Shown: piece after piece, positions 1-9,677 of the stretch
How the letters are laid out: each line of letters opens with the position of its first letter
Position numbering within the stretch: position 1 is the stretch's first letter
Origin: Pelagibacteraceae bacterium AG-430-E20
GTDB taxonomy: Bacteria > Pseudomonadota > Alphaproteobacteria > Pelagibacterales > Pelagibacteraceae
DNA length: 64,000 bases
NCBI GenBank assembly: GCA_003209915.1
Contig: QCOF01000003.1
Coordinates: forward strand, 5,001 to 69,000
Direction: 5' to 3'
Made by a program: the position numbers and the translations under genes
The notes under the pieces: generated by a model
The model's database searches: none
What the model was told of the DNA's origin: nothing
The model's input: only the letters and a program-made list of their open reading frames with translations

Positions 1-727
1 TCTTCGCTACCCATGCTTTCGTTCCTCAGTGTCAGTAATGATCCAGAAAGCTGCCTTCGCAATTGGTATTCTTTCTAATATCTACGAATTTCACCTCTAC
101 ACTAGAAATTCTGCTTTCCTCTATCATACTCTAGCTGAAAAGTTTTAATGGCAGTTCCAGAGTTAAGCTCTGGGATTTCACCACTAACTTTTTCAACCAC
201 CTACGAACTCTTTAAGCCCAGTAATTCCGAACTACGCTAGGTCCCTTCGTATTACCGCGGCTGCTGGCACGAAGTTAGCCGGACCTTCTTATTCGGGTAC
301 AGTCATTTTCTTCCCCGACGAAAGAGCTTTACAACCCAAAGGCCTTCTTCACTCACGCGGCATCGCTGCATCAGAGTTTCCTCCATTGTGCAAGATTCCC
401 CACTGCTGCCTCCCGTAGGAGTTTGGGCCGTGTCTCAGTCCCAATGTGGCTGATCATCCTCTCAAATCAGCTATTGATCACAGTCTTGGTAGGCCATTAC
501 CCCACCAACAAACTAATCAAGTGCAGGCTCATCCAATGGTGCATAAAGCTTTCTCCGTAAAGACTTATCCGGTATTAGCACAAGTTTCCTCGTGTTATTC
601 CAGGCCAAAGGGCAGATACCTACATGTTACTCACCCGTCTGCCACTAAGTATTGCTACTTCGTTCGACTTGCATGTGTTAGGCGTGCCGCCAGCGTACGT
701 TCTGAGCCATGATCAAACTCTCAAGTT
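1..727 (-). rRNA. rrs: 16S ribosomal RNA, 5' part (runs off the window)
   Basis: Read on the minus strand, this begins with the conserved 16S start (AGAGTTTGATCATGGCTCAG just inside 727) and continues through the V1-V3 region. The universal bacterial probe site (ACTGCTGCCTCCCGTAGGAG on the plus strand) lies near 402-421. The CCGCGGCTGCTGGCACG core (515-530 region of 16S) is near 257-273. Only about the first half of the gene is present; the 3' part, and any ITS, tRNAs and 23S, would lie to the left of base 1. The 5' boundary is judged from the conserved start and is good to a few bases. Confidence 0.97.
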
Positions 728-1065
728 TAAAAACGGCGCACACTAGCTTCTATATAAATTCTAAGAATAAAATTTATATAATGTTGAAGTGTGTACGACA
801 AATTTTTGGTAACCTTAACCGTCCACACTTCTCTTCTTAAATTTTTACGTTTTAAATAGCTAATTGAGCAAAAAAGGCTCAATAATCCTCACTTATTTAT
901 TGTGTTAACAATAGTTTTACTGAGAAAGTTCAGTGCTTATAGGCTAAAATATTAGGAAATCAAGCGTTTTACATTAAATAATTGGATCAAAATGTGCAAT
1001 TTTTAAGGGTTTTTTTTGATTTTTAGGTTTCTCTAAACTAATAATTGTATCCTATTCATTTTCAA
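728..1065. other. rRNA leader and intergenic region with two inverted repeats
   Basis: This 338-base stretch has no convincing gene. It separates divergently read genes: 16S to the left and the M23 peptidase gene to the right. Just upstream of 16S is a perfect inverted repeat with 10-base arms (751-760 and 771-780) and a 10-base spacer. Complementary bases (CACACT before, AGTGTG after) extend it outward, so the 16S precursor could fold locally here. A second repeat has 6-base arms, TTGAGC at 864-869 and GCTCAA at 877-882. On the minus strand this region reads TTGCTCAATTA, loosely like a boxA antitermination element. These roles are inferred; only the repeats are seen directly. Confidence 0.5.
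936..963 (-). promoter_or_regulatory. Possible rRNA promoter
   Basis: On the minus strand there is a -35-like TTGATT (958-963), a 16-base spacer and a -10-like TATAAG (936-941). It points at 16S, with a leader of about 200 bases. Spacing is acceptable, but the whole region is AT-rich, so chance matches are likely. Confidence 0.35.
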
Positions 1066-2357
1066 ATGCTAAAAATTTTAAAAAATAAAATCAGAAAAAA
1101 TATTCAAATTTTTGGTCTTATTTTTTAATTGCTATTACAGTTGTTTTAACGAGTTATTTTAATTTCAAAAAAAATAATAATATCCAAGCTTATAATAATT
1201 TTATTGATAATGTTTATTTTAAAAAAACGTTAAGTCATTTAGTTGATAACCTTGAGGCTAAATACAAAAAAATTAAACATAAAATTAAATCTGGTGAAAC
1301 TTTTGACAAAATTTTAGAAAGCTATTCAATTGAAAAAAGTGAAATCCTTAAAATAAAAAACTCTCTTAAAGACAAAGTAAATCTCAACAAATTAAATACA
1401 AAACAAATAATTCAATTTAATTTAGATAAAACAAATAATAAAATTAGTGAATTTGTGTATCAAACTTCAAATACACAAAAAATATTTTTAAAAAGAAATA
1501 TTGAGAGTGATAAATTTGATCAAAAAATTTTATCAATAAAGCTGGATAAAAAAATAGTTTATAATGAAAGTATAATTTTACAAAGTCTTTACAAAGCTGC
1601 AACTGATGAAAATATTCCAGCTAATACGATAATTGAGTTTGCAAGAATTTATGGATTTCAAGTAGATTTTCAAAGAGACATAAGAAAACAAGATAAATTT
1701 CAAATTATGTATGAAATATTCTTAAACGAAAAAAATGAGATAGTTGAAACTGGAGAGATTCTTTTTGCTAATCTAAAACTTAGCGGTCAAGATAATAATT
1801 TGTATTATTTTGATAAAGATGGCAGTGAAGGTCATTATGATAAAAATGGAAAAAGTGTTAAAAAAGCATTAATGAAGACTCCAATAAATGGGGCGAGACT
1901 ATCATCTCCTTTTGGAATGAGAAAACATCCTATAGATGGTTTTAATAAAATGCATAGAGGAACTGATTTTGCTGCACCAATGGGAACTCCTATTATGGCA
2001 TCAGGAGATGGTGTAGTAAAAAAAGCAGGATGGTGTGGTGGTGGAGGAAATTGTGTAAAAATAAAACATAATTCTACCTATCAAACTATTTATGCACACA
2101 TGTCAAAATTTGCTCGTGGCATTAAAACAGGCGTAAGAGTTAAACAAGGTCAAACTATTGGATATGTAGGATCAACAGGTAAATCAACTGGTCCTCATTT
2201 ACACTACGAAGTTCTAGTTAATGGAAAAAAAGTTAATTCTCAAAAACTTAAACTGCCATCTGGAAAGATATTAAAAGGTAAAGAAAGAAAAAATTTCGAG
2301 ACTAAGAAAATCAAATTAGATGTTTTAAAATCTGAAAAAATTATAGGGATAAACTAA
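1066..2357 (+). CDS. M23-family metallopeptidase, interrupted by a -1 frameshift in a T6 run
   Basis: The C-terminal half is a peptidase_M23 (LytM/gluzincin) domain of the kind that cleaves or binds cell-wall peptidoglycan. It shows H-R-G-T-D (full-length residues about 297-301), Y-A-H-M and H-L-H-Y (about 378-381), which carry the zinc ligands. An ATG at 1066 opens a frame with a basic start and a hydrophobic stretch, but after 20 codons this frame stops at TAA (1126-1128), inside the T-run 1121-1126. Stepping back one base there gives an uninterrupted frame that continues the membrane segment (F-G-L-I-F then L-I-A-I-T-V-V-L) and stays open to 2357. The next plausible start in that frame is a GTG at 1455, which would lose the membrane anchor. 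The break could be a sequencing or assembly error, a real mutation, or slippage. The product would be about 430 residues, anchored in the inner membrane with a periplasmic peptidase domain. Confidence 0.8.
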
Positions 2358-2361
2358 GGAC

Positions 2362-2805
2362 TTAAACTTGAGTTTTTGGAACTTTTTCTTCCTCATTCTC
2401 TTTTTTTGCTTCATTAGCTAAATTACTTTTTAAAGTTTCTTCATTTTGTATCTTTGTTTCCTCTGAAATATTAGCTTGATCCTCACTTTTATTTTCAGAA
2501 AATCGCTCTCTTTTAATACTTTCTCTTTCATTCAAAACTCTTGTAAAATGATCTGCGTGTTGAAGATAATTTTCAGATAAAATTTTGTCACCATTTGAAG
2601 AAGCTTCTCTCGCTAAATCGTTGTATTTTTCAATTAATTTTGGTGCATTATGATTGTTTCTCCCAGGAACTTTTCTTTTAAAATTCTCATTGTTTGAAAA
2701 ATTTGATCCAAATTTTGGTCTGTCCCCGTTTGATTTGAAGCTTCTCTCGTTTCTTCTAAAATTAATTCTTCTATTGTTATTATTATTATTTCTAAATGTT
2801 ACCAT
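2362..2805 (-). CDS. DUF4167 domain protein
   Basis: A basic, asparagine-rich N terminus (residues 1-50) is followed by R-N-N-H-N-A-P-K-L-I-E-K-Y and N-Y-L-Q-H-A-D-H-F. These are the signature of DUF4167, a family widespread in Alphaproteobacteria and commonly found beside prmC and prfA, as here. The tail from about residue 95 is charged and low-complexity (Glu/Lys), so probably disordered. It is 147 residues, last in a minus-strand run behind prmC (12-base gap). The basic N terminus suggests nucleic-acid or ribosome contact, but no function is established that I can cite. Confidence 0.85.
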   Translation of the reverse strand: MVTFRNNNNNNRRINFRRNERSFKSNGDRPKFGSNFSNNENFKRKVPGRNNHNAPKLIEKYNDLAREASSNGDKILSENYLQHADHFTRVLNERESIKRERFSENKSEDQANISEETKIQNEETLKSNLANEAKKENEEEKVPKTQV

Positions 2806-2817
2806 GATTTCTAAAAA

Positions 2818-3660
2818 CTATATTTTTGTACAAACTATACATCGATCGTTATTAGCAAGATCTTTGTTAATACTATTAATATAAAATTCCTCTTCTTTTA
2901 ATAAACTAATTACTTTATTTTTTTGATCAAAACCTATCTCTAAAACAAACCTACCGTTCTTCTTAATCAGTTCAGATGATTTCTTAATTACTTTTCTGAT
3001 TGCTGATAGACCATCTAATCCGCCGTCTAAAGCTAGTTTTGGTTCAAACTTAGCAACATCTTTTTCCAAATATTTCAACTTAAAATTTTTAATATATGGA
3101 GGATTAGATATAATTAAATCATATTTGCCGAAATTGAATTTGTCAACATTTGATTTAAATAATTTAAGTTTAGGGGTTAATTTAAGCTTAATTGCGTTTA
3201 ATTTACTTATTTTTAGACAACTTTTGCTTATATCGATTCCTGTTCCATAAAAACTTTTTCTCTCTTTTAAAATTGATAAGAGTATACATCCCGATCCAAT
3301 GCCAATCTCTAATATATTCAATTTTTTTTTATTTGCTGTTAAATCTAAAACTTTTTCAATAATCAATTCAGTATCTGGTCGGGGTATCAAAATATTATCT
3401 GATACAGCAAATTCTGAGTTCCAAAAGAATTTTTTATTTGTTAAATAAGCAATTGGCTTTCCAATTGATCTTTTCTTTATCAATTTTTGAAAAGTATTTA
3501 AATCCTCTTTATCAAGGTTTCTTTTAGAATTAAGCAAAATATATTTTCTATCTTTCTCGATTGCCATCGTCATTAATATTTCGGAGTCTAAATAGGGATT
3601 TTTTATTAAATTATCTTTTAATACTTTTGCACCATGAATAATTGCTGAATTAATATTCAT
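2818..3660 (-). CDS. prmC: Peptide chain release factor N5-glutamine methyltransferase
   Basis: PrmC (HemK) methylates the glutamine of the GGQ motif in release factors, using S-adenosylmethionine. The SAM-binding motif [10 protein letters not shown] lies near residue 117. The catalytic N-P-P-Y, which binds the substrate glutamine, is near residue 186. The length of 280 is normal. The helical N-terminal domain that docks on the release factor is present (I-P-R-P-D-T-E at about 92). The ATG overlaps the end of prfA by four bases (ATGA), so enzyme and substrate are translationally coupled. Confidence 0.96.
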   Translation of the reverse strand: MNINSAIIHGAKVLKDNLIKNPYLDSEILMTMAIEKDRKYILLNSKRNLDKEDLNTFQKLIKKRSIGKPIAYLTNKKFFWNSEFAVSDNILIPRPDTELIIEKVLDLTANKKKLNILEIGIGSGCILLSILKERKSFYGTGIDISKSCLKISKLNAIKLKLTPKLKLFKSNVDKFNFGKYDLIISNPPYIKNFKLKYLEKDVAKFEPKLALDGGLDGLSAIRKVIKKSSELIKKNGRFVLEIGFDQKNKVISLLKEEEFYINSINKDLANNDRCIVCTKI

Positions 3661-4733
3661 GATTTTAAATTATTTAAGCTTTCTTCTTGAGCTTGTAAAG
3701 TTAATGACTCAATCATTTCATCAAAGGCTTCACCTTCTAAAAATTCTTCTAATCTATGTAGTGTTAAATTTATTCTGTGATCTGTCACCCTTCCTTGAGG
3801 AAAGTTATAAGTTCTAATACGTTCTGATCTATCTCCAGTCCCAATTTTAGTTTTACGATCTTTTGATCTTTCTTGATCGATTCTAGATCTCTCTAATTCA
3901 TATAAACGTGCTCTCAGTATTTTCATTCCTTTTGCTTTATTTTTATGTTGTGATTTTTCGTCCTGTTGGGAGACAGATAATCCAGTGGGAATATGAGTTA
4001 TTCTTACAGCACTGTCCGTTGTATTTACTGATTGCCCTCCAGGCCCTCCAGCTCTAAAAACATCTATTCTTAAATCAGAATCGTTTATTTTTAAGTCAAC
4101 TTCTTCTGCTTCAGGTAATACAGCAACTGTTGCTGCTGACGTATGAACTCTTCCTTGAGTTTCCGTATCAGGAACCCTTTGTACTCTATGAACACCACTT
4201 TCATATTTAAGTGTTGAATAAATATTATTTCCTTTAATTGAGGCTATAACTTCCTTTAAGCCACCAGCATCACTTCTTGAAATTGAAATGAGTTCTAAGG
4301 ACCATTTTTTTTTATGGCTTACTTTTTCATACATTTTAAAGAGATCAGAAGCAAATAAACTTGCTTCTAATCCACCAGTTCCTGCTCTTATTTCTATAAT
4401 AGCATTTTTTTTATCTACCTCGTCCTTTGGAAGCAAAAATAATTTTAATTTTTTTTCGTTTGTTTCGTATTGTATTTGTAAGTCACTTAATTCAGCTTCA
4501 GCCATATTTTTTAATTCTTCGTCTGATGAACTATCATTTAATATTTTTTCTAATTCTTTTTTATCCTTGCTAAAGGAAATATATTTTTTTGCATTTTCAA
4601 TAATTTCATTTACATCTGAATACTCTTTTGATTTTTCTGCAAATAACTTTTTATCTATAGTGCCAGAAGATAAATCTTTTTCTAATGTCGAATGTCTTGA
4701 TATAAGTTCTTCAATTGTTTTATTGGGTATCAT
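3657..4733 (-). CDS. prfA: Peptide chain release factor 1
   Basis: RF1 recognises UAA and UAG and triggers peptide release. The G-G-Q motif is at 232-234, in the context [13 protein letters not shown] at about 188-190 occupies the place of the RF1 P-x-T codon-recognition motif. [14 protein letters not shown] follows directly. At 358 residues it is full length. It lies two bases behind ispG and overlaps prmC by four bases, forming part of the lysC-ispG-prfA-prmC run. Confidence 0.97.
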   Translation of the reverse strand: MIPNKTIEELISRHSTLEKDLSSGTIDKKLFAEKSKEYSDVNEIIENAKKYISFSKDKKELEKILNDSSSDEELKNMAEAELSDLQIQYETNEKKLKLFLLPKDEVDKKNAIIEIRAGTGGLEASLFASDLFKMYEKVSHKKKWSLELISISRSDAGGLKEVIASIKGNNIYSTLKYESGVHRVQRVPDTETQGRVHTSAATVAVLPEAEEVDLKINDSDLRIDVFRAGGPGGQSVNTTDSAVRITHIPTGLSVSQQDEKSQHKNKAKGMKILRARLYELERSRIDQERSKDRKTKIGTGDRSERIRTYNFPQGRVTDHRINLTLHRLEEFLEGEAFDEMIESLTLQAQEESLNNLKS

Positions 4734-4735
4734 TT

Positions 4736-5830
4736 TTAGTTTTCCAGCTCAGAAACTTTTTTTTCAACTTCTGTAACAACTTTTTCAATAATATCTTTGG
4801 TCAAAACCTTTTCACTCTGAACTCCAGATAAATAAAGCATATTATTACCTTTTCCGCCTCCAGTAATACCTATGTCTGTCATGGATGCTTCTCCAGGTCC
4901 ATTTACAACACACCCTATTATTGACAAAGTTATTGGTGTTTTTATGTGAGAAAGTTTTTCTTCTAATATTTTTACAGTATCAATTACTTGGAAAGCTTGT
5001 CTTGCGCAAGAGGGGCATGATATGATTTTTACACCTCTATTTCTTAAATTTAACGATTTTAGAATTTCATTTCCAATTGTTACTTCTTTTGTGGGATTAT
5101 CTGATAAAGAAATCCTGATTGTGTCTCCTATTCCATCCATTAAAAGACTCCCAAGTCCTATAGAAGACTTTATACTTCCAGATACAAAACTCCCAGCCTC
5201 AGTGATGCCTAAATGAAGAGGATAATTACAGACTTTGGATAATTGTCTATAAGCACCTATTGATAAGAAAACATCTGAAGACTTAACGCTTATTTTAAAA
5301 TTAAAAAAATCTTTATCTTCTAATATTTTTATATTTCTTAAAGCACTTTCCACTAGGGCTTCTGGACAAGGCTCTTTAAACTTATCTAAGATATCTTTTT
5401 CTAATGATCCAGCATTTACTCCAATTCTAACTGAACAACCATTATTCTTTGCAGCACTGAGAACATCATGAATTTTTGACTCCTCACCAATATTACCAGG
5501 ATTTATTCTTAAACATTTAGCTCCGTTTTCAGCTGCTTCGATCGCTCTTTTATAATGAAAATGAATATCGGCTACTACTGGGATAGATACATGTTTAACT
5601 ATTTCTTTAAGAGCTTTAGTTGACTCTGTATCTGGACACGAAACTCTAACTATATCGGCTCCTTCCTCAGCAATATCATTAATTTGATTTATTGTTGCTT
5701 TAACATCCGTTGTTAAAGTGTTGGTCATGGATTGAACAGAAATTGGATTATTACCACCAATTTTGACATTTCCAACATTTATTACTTTTGTTTTTCTTCT
5801 ACTGATATCTCTAAATGGTCTAACACTCAT
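4736..5830 (-). CDS. ispG: 4-hydroxy-3-methylbut-2-enyl diphosphate synthase
   Basis: IspG (GcpE) converts methylerythritol cyclodiphosphate to HMBPP in the non-mevalonate isoprenoid pathway, using a 4Fe-4S cluster. The cluster ligands are visible as S-C-P-S-C near residue 273 and G-C-V-V-N-G-P-G-E near residue 306. The N-terminal TIM-barrel has the typical V-Q-S-M-T-N-T and A-D-I-H-F-H-Y. Its 364 residues match the single-barrel bacterial form. It starts four bases after lysC ends and is followed two bases later by prfA. Confidence 0.96.
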   Translation of the reverse strand: MSVRPFRDISRRKTKVINVGNVKIGGNNPISVQSMTNTLTTDVKATINQINDIAEEGADIVRVSCPDTESTKALKEIVKHVSIPVVADIHFHYKRAIEAAENGAKCLRINPGNIGEESKIHDVLSAAKNNGCSVRIGVNAGSLEKDILDKFKEPCPEALVESALRNIKILEDKDFFNFKISVKSSDVFLSIGAYRQLSKVCNYPLHLGITEAGSFVSGSIKSSIGLGSLLMDGIGDTIRISLSDNPTKEVTIGNEILKSLNLRNRGVKIISCPSCARQAFQVIDTVKILEEKLSHIKTPITLSIIGCVVNGPGEASMTDIGITGGGKGNNMLYLSGVQSEKVLTKDIIEKVVTEVEKKVSELEN

Positions 5831-5834
5831 TTAA

Positions 5835-7046
5835 TTAGTCTAATTTAAATTCTTTATGTAAAGATGCAATTGCCTTTTTAACATGCTTTGCTGATACTAA
5901 AACTGAAATTTTGATTTCAGATGTTGAAATAACTAAAATATTTATTTTTTTTGAAGCTAAAGCTTGGAACATTCTATAAGTTATTCCTGGCGTTGTAATC
6001 ATTCCAACACCAATTATTGAGACTTTAGATAAATTTCTGTCAAAGGATAATTTTTTATATGAAATACTTTTATTTTCTTTTATCAGATTTTCAGTTTTTT
6101 TAAGGTCCTCAGATTTGATTGTAAAAGTCAGATCAGTATTTTTTCCATTTTGTGAGATGTTTTGAACAACCATATCAACATTAATTAAATTTTTAGATAA
6201 TGGTTTAAAAATTGATGCAGCAACACCAGGTCTGTCTTTAACACCAACTATTGTAATCTTAGCATCATTTTTTGTTGATGAGATTCCAGTTATTATTTGA
6301 TTACTAAATGATTTTTTTGAATTTGTAATCAAAGTTCCTGACTTGGATGCAAAAGAAGATTGAACTTTTATATCTATTTCATTCAGCTTTGCGTCCTGAA
6401 TTGAAGTTGGTTGCATAACTTTTGAACCCAATGATGCCATTTCGAGCATCTCATCATAAAAAATTTTTTTAATTTTTTTTGCTTTTTTATGCTGTCGTGG
6501 ATCAGTTGTATAAACCCCTTCCACGTCAGTAAATATTATACATTCTTCTGCTTTAATATATTTAGCTAACATTATTGCTGTTGCGTCAGATCCACTTCTG
6601 CCAATAGTAGTTACTCTATAACTTTTATTAATCCCTTGAAAACCAGTTACAACTGGAACTCCACCATTTTTAATATATTTATTTAATTCCTTAATATTTA
6701 TTTTATTTATTCTAGCACCTGAGTGATTTCCCTCCGTAACAATTGGTAGCTGCCAGGATAACCAAGATCTAGATTTTATTCCAATATGATTCAATCTTCC
6801 TGCGATAAGTGCACAAGAAACTTGCTCACCAGTAGATAATAGTGCGTCATATTCTGCCAAATCAAAATTATTACTTAATGACTTAGATTTATTAACTAGT
6901 TCATTAGTAACACCACTCATAGCAGAGGAAATTACAACTACATTATATTTTTTCTTTTTATAGGTTGCTATAATTTTACATACTTTTTTTATTCTATCGA
7001 TATTACCTACAGAAGTTCCACCAAATTTTAATACTACAGTTTTCAT
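5835..7046 (-). CDS. lysC: Aspartate kinase
   Basis: This enzyme phosphorylates aspartate, the first step to lysine, threonine, methionine and diaminopimelate. The N terminus has the kinase signature V-L-K-F-G-G-T-S-V-G. S-S-A-M-S-G-V-T and T-I-G-R-S-G-S-D-A-T-A follow. The C-terminal third holds two ACT domains for feedback control. It is monofunctional at 403 residues, with no homoserine dehydrogenase part. It is the first gene of the minus-strand cluster, with a strong -35 box 58 bases upstream. dapD and dapE of the same pathway lie at 54240-56227. Confidence 0.96.
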   Translation of the reverse strand: MKTVVLKFGGTSVGNIDRIKKVCKIIATYKKKKYNVVVISSAMSGVTNELVNKSKSLSNNFDLAEYDALLSTGEQVSCALIAGRLNHIGIKSRSWLSWQLPIVTEGNHSGARINKINIKELNKYIKNGGVPVVTGFQGINKSYRVTTIGRSGSDATAIMLAKYIKAEECIIFTDVEGVYTTDPRQHKKAKKIKKIFYDEMLEMASLGSKVMQPTSIQDAKLNEIDIKVQSSFASKSGTLITNSKKSFSNQIITGISSTKNDAKITIVGVKDRPGVAASIFKPLSKNLINVDMVVQNISQNGKNTDLTFTIKSEDLKKTENLIKENKSISYKKLSFDRNLSKVSIIGVGMITTPGITYRMFQALASKKINILVISTSEIKISVLVSAKHVKKAIASLHKEFKLD

Positions 7047-7080
7047 GATCAGCTGATTAATTATTATTTAATTAATATTT

Positions 7081-7109
7081 GATAAAATACATCTTAATTG
7101 CTATGTCAA
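7081..7109 (-). promoter_or_regulatory. Promoter for lysC-ispG-prfA-prmC
   Basis: On the minus strand a perfect -35 hexamer TTGACA (7104-7109) is followed, after 17 bases, by a weak -10 TTTATC (7081-7086). It lies in the 76-base divergent gap between lysC and ubiG and is the only good -35 there. The -10 match is poor. Confidence 0.4.
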
Positions 7110-7122
7110 CTAATTATCTTCA

Positions 7123-7845
7123 ATGAGTAGCGTAAATAAAATAGAAATAGAAAAATTTTCAAATATGGCGGATGAATGGTGGGATCCCCATGGAAAATTT
7201 AAACCTTTACATAAATTCAATCCAATCCGTATTAAATATATTAAAGAAAATATAATTAGACAATTTAAAATAAAAAATAAGAATAAGCCTCTTTCTGGAA
7301 TTAATATTTTAGATATCGGTTGTGGTGGTGGTCTGCTTTCTGAACCAATGTGTAGATTGGGTGCTGATGTAACTGGAATTGATGCATCAATGAAGAATAT
7401 AAAGATTTCAAAACTACATGCAAAAAAAGATAATCTTAAAATTAATTATATTTGTTCATCTCCTGAAAAATTAAAAATTAGTAAAAAATTTGATGTAATA
7501 CTCAATATGGAAATAGTTGAGCATGTAGAGGATATTTCTTTTTTTTTAAAATCATGCTCTAAGCTTTTAAATAAAAATGGATTAATGTTTGTTGCAACGA
7601 TTAATAAAACTTTAAAATCTTATGTATTCGCTATAGTTGGGGCAGAATACGTTTTAAGGTGGTTACCTATAGGAACTCATGACTGGGAAAAATTTGTTAA
7701 ACCAGAAGAACTTAAAGAAATTTTATCCAAAAATAATTTATTCTTAAAAAAATTAGATGGAATGCATTTTAATATAATTAAAGATGAGTGGAGTATTACA
7801 AATGACCTTTCAATTAATTATATTGCAAAATTTTTAAAAAATTAA
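7123..7845 (+). CDS. ubiG: Ubiquinone biosynthesis O-methyltransferase
   Basis: UbiG carries out both O-methylation steps of ubiquinone synthesis with SAM. The class I methyltransferase motif D-I-G-C-G-G-G-L-L-S-E-P is near residue 64. The N-terminal W-W-D-P-H-G-K-F-K-P-L-H is diagnostic for UbiG. The length of 240 is usual. In many Alphaproteobacteria ubiG is read divergently from lysC, as here. Its stop overlaps the end of the convergent DUF1178 gene by four bases. Confidence 0.95.
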   Translation: MSSVNKIEIEKFSNMADEWWDPHGKFKPLHKFNPIRIKYIKENIIRQFKIKNKNKPLSGINILDIGCGGGLLSEPMCRLGADVTGIDASMKNIKISKLHAKKDNLKINYICSSPEKLKISKKFDVILNMEIVEHVEDISFFLKSCSKLLNKNGLMFVATINKTLKSYVFAIVGAEYVLRWLPIGTHDWEKFVKPEELKEILSKNNLFLKKLDGMHFNIIKDEWSITNDLSINYIAKFLKN

Positions 7846-8270
7846 TTTTTTTTATCTTCTATCCAAGGAATCATCTGCGCATCTATTCCCTCTTCTTTAA
7901 GCTCTCTAAGATCTTGTTTTGAGGCCTTTCCATAAATGCCTTTTGATTTTTTTTTACTGTTATAATGGATTGATCTTGCTTCATAAGCAAAATTATCTCC
8001 CACGTATTGAAAATTATCTTTAATGAACTTTTGATAGTTTTTAATAGTATTTTTTATTTTTTGATGTTTTAAAGTATCTAATTTTGTTTCAGATTTAGAC
8101 TTGCTGTTTATTAATTGTGGAGCCATCAAAGTTTTTTCTACTTTTAATGAGTTGCAGCTATGACAAGTTAAAAATTTTCTTTTTTTTAATTTTTCATATT
8201 CGTTAGATGATGCAAACCAACTATCAAATTTTATATTACAGTCTTTGCATATAAGCTTATATTTGATCAT
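7842..8270 (-). CDS. DUF1178 family protein
   Basis: The N terminus begins with I-K-Y-K-L-I-C-K-D-C and a second pair C-H-S-C about 25 residues later. This Cys4 arrangement looks like a zinc ribbon and matches DUF1178, a small alpha- and betaproteobacterial family. The C-terminal half has the conserved Y-V-G-D-N-F-A-Y-E-A-R. Function is unknown. It converges on ubiG and lies 40 bases ahead of argJ's stop, so it could be co-transcribed with nothing else. Confidence 0.85.
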   Translation of the reverse strand: MIKYKLICKDCNIKFDSWFASSNEYEKLKKRKFLTCHSCNSLKVEKTLMAPQLINSKSKSETKLDTLKHQKIKNTIKNYQKFIKDNFQYVGDNFAYEARSIHYNSKKKSKGIYGKASKQDLRELKEEGIDAQMIPWIEDKKN

Positions 8271-8310
8271 GACATATAAGTAATAATTAGATAAAAATTT
8301 TCAATATTGC

Positions 8311-9612
8311 TTAGCTTCTATAGTCTGCATTAATATCTATATATTTCTTAGTTAAGTCCATAGTGTACGCAGTAAAATCTTTTGTACCTGTGTAAACTTC
8401 AACACTAATTTCTATATTTTCTTTTTTCATATATTTAGATGCCACCTCTTCACTATAGTTATGGTAGAGTTTCCCTTCTTGAACTATCTTTAAATTTCCT
8501 AACTTTATACAAAATTTTTTTAAATTAATTTTTGGTCCAGCCTTACCAATTGCCATAATAATTCTTCCCCAGTTTGGATCTTCACCTGCAATTGCTGTTT
8601 TTACTAAAGGTGAATTTCCTATTGAAAAAGCTATTTTTTTTGCATCTATTTCATTTTTACATTTAGAAACATTTATAGAGATAAATTTAGATGCTCCCTC
8701 ACCATCTGAAACAACTCTTTTAGCTAAATTTAATAAAACATTATTTAAAGCTCTGTCAAAATTTTTAATTTTATTTTCATTTATATTTTTTACTTGTGAA
8801 TTATTTATTTTGTTAGTTGCAAAAATAGATACCATATCGTTCGTACTAGTATCTCCATCACAAGAAATAGCATTAAAGGTATTAAATATATTTTTTTTTA
8901 ATAATTTACTTAAAATATCATTAGATAAACTTGCATCTGTAAAAATATAAGCCAAGGTTGTCGCCATATTAGGATGTATCATGCCAGAACCTTTAGCAAT
9001 TCCATAAATTTTAACTTTCTCACTGCCTATCTTACATTCTTCCATGGCAATTTTTGGCTTAGTGTCAGTGGTCATGATTCCAAGTGCTGCTTTCATCCAA
9101 ATAAATTTATTTTGTGTATAACGAATTTTATTAATTAAATTTGGTATTTGATGAGATATTTTTTCAAATGGAAACTCTTCTCCAATAGTGCCAGTACAAC
9201 CAAATAGAATTTCTTTTGGATTTATTTTTTTAGGTATTTCCTCGTCTTGTTTTTGTTTTTCTGTTAAATTTTTTGAAACAAGATCTGCTAATTTTTTTAA
9301 ACTTTCATATCCTTGTTTTCCTGTAAATGCATTTGCATTTCTAGTATTAACAATTAAGGAAAATACTTTTTTAGTTTTTTGATTTAAGTTCCATTTTATA
9401 TTTTCAGAAATAATTTTAGACTGCGTATAAAGTGAGGCGTGATTTGCGCCATCTCTGAAATAAAACATTGATAAATCATCTCTGTCATTTTTATATAAAT
9501 TTGCACTCAGTACTGAAATTGACAAACCGTCTATATGATCTAGGTCTTGAAAATCAATCATTTTGGTATTTTTTGATTGTGAAGATAGAAAATTGGTTAA
9601 ATTAATTCCCAT
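8311..9612 (-). CDS. argJ: Glutamate N-acetyltransferase / amino-acid acetyltransferase
   Basis: ArgJ recycles the acetyl group from N-acetylornithine to glutamate in arginine synthesis. It matures by self-cleavage at a threonine. That site is visible as K-G-S-G-M-I-H-P-N-M-A-T-T-L-A near residues 208-222, with cleavage expected before the second threonine. G-E-D-P-N-W-G-R is present in the beta chain. At 433 residues it is slightly longer than usual. Other arginine genes are scattered in the window (argF, argD, argB). secA is read divergently 65 bases away, and argJ often neighbours secA in Alphaproteobacteria. Confidence 0.96.
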   Translation of the reverse strand: MGINLTNFLSSQSKNTKMIDFQDLDHIDGLSISVLSANLYKNDRDDLSMFYFRDGANHASLYTQSKIISENIKWNLNQKTKKVFSLIVNTRNANAFTGKQGYESLKKLADLVSKNLTEKQKQDEEIPKKINPKEILFGCTGTIGEEFPFEKISHQIPNLINKIRYTQNKFIWMKAALGIMTTDTKPKIAMEECKIGSEKVKIYGIAKGSGMIHPNMATTLAYIFTDASLSNDILSKLLKKNIFNTFNAISCDGDTSTNDMVSIFATNKINNSQVKNINENKIKNFDRALNNVLLNLAKRVVSDGEGASKFISINVSKCKNEIDAKKIAFSIGNSPLVKTAIAGEDPNWGRIIMAIGKAGPKINLKKFCIKLGNLKIVQEGKLYHNYSEEVASKYMKKENIEISVEVYTGTKDFTAYTMDLTKKYIDINADYRS

Positions 9613-9677
9613 ATTGTTTAAATTATTTATTTAATACATATATTAAACATAATGCTTAAAGAATAAATCAAATAGTC

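Noticed and set aside
446-712. 88-codon plus-strand frame
   Set aside because: It lies wholly inside the 16S rRNA gene on the other strand; no protein features.
1455-2357. GTG at 1455 as the true start of the M23 peptidase
   Set aside because: The same frame is open and protein-like back to 1125 and joins a membrane helix started at ATG 1066, so the shorter gene is the less likely reading.
4288-4776. 162-codon plus-strand frame with hydrophobic, Ser/Phe-rich product
   Set aside because: Antisense to prfA, a well-supported gene; Phe/Ser-rich composition is the shadow of Lys/Glu codons on the coding strand.
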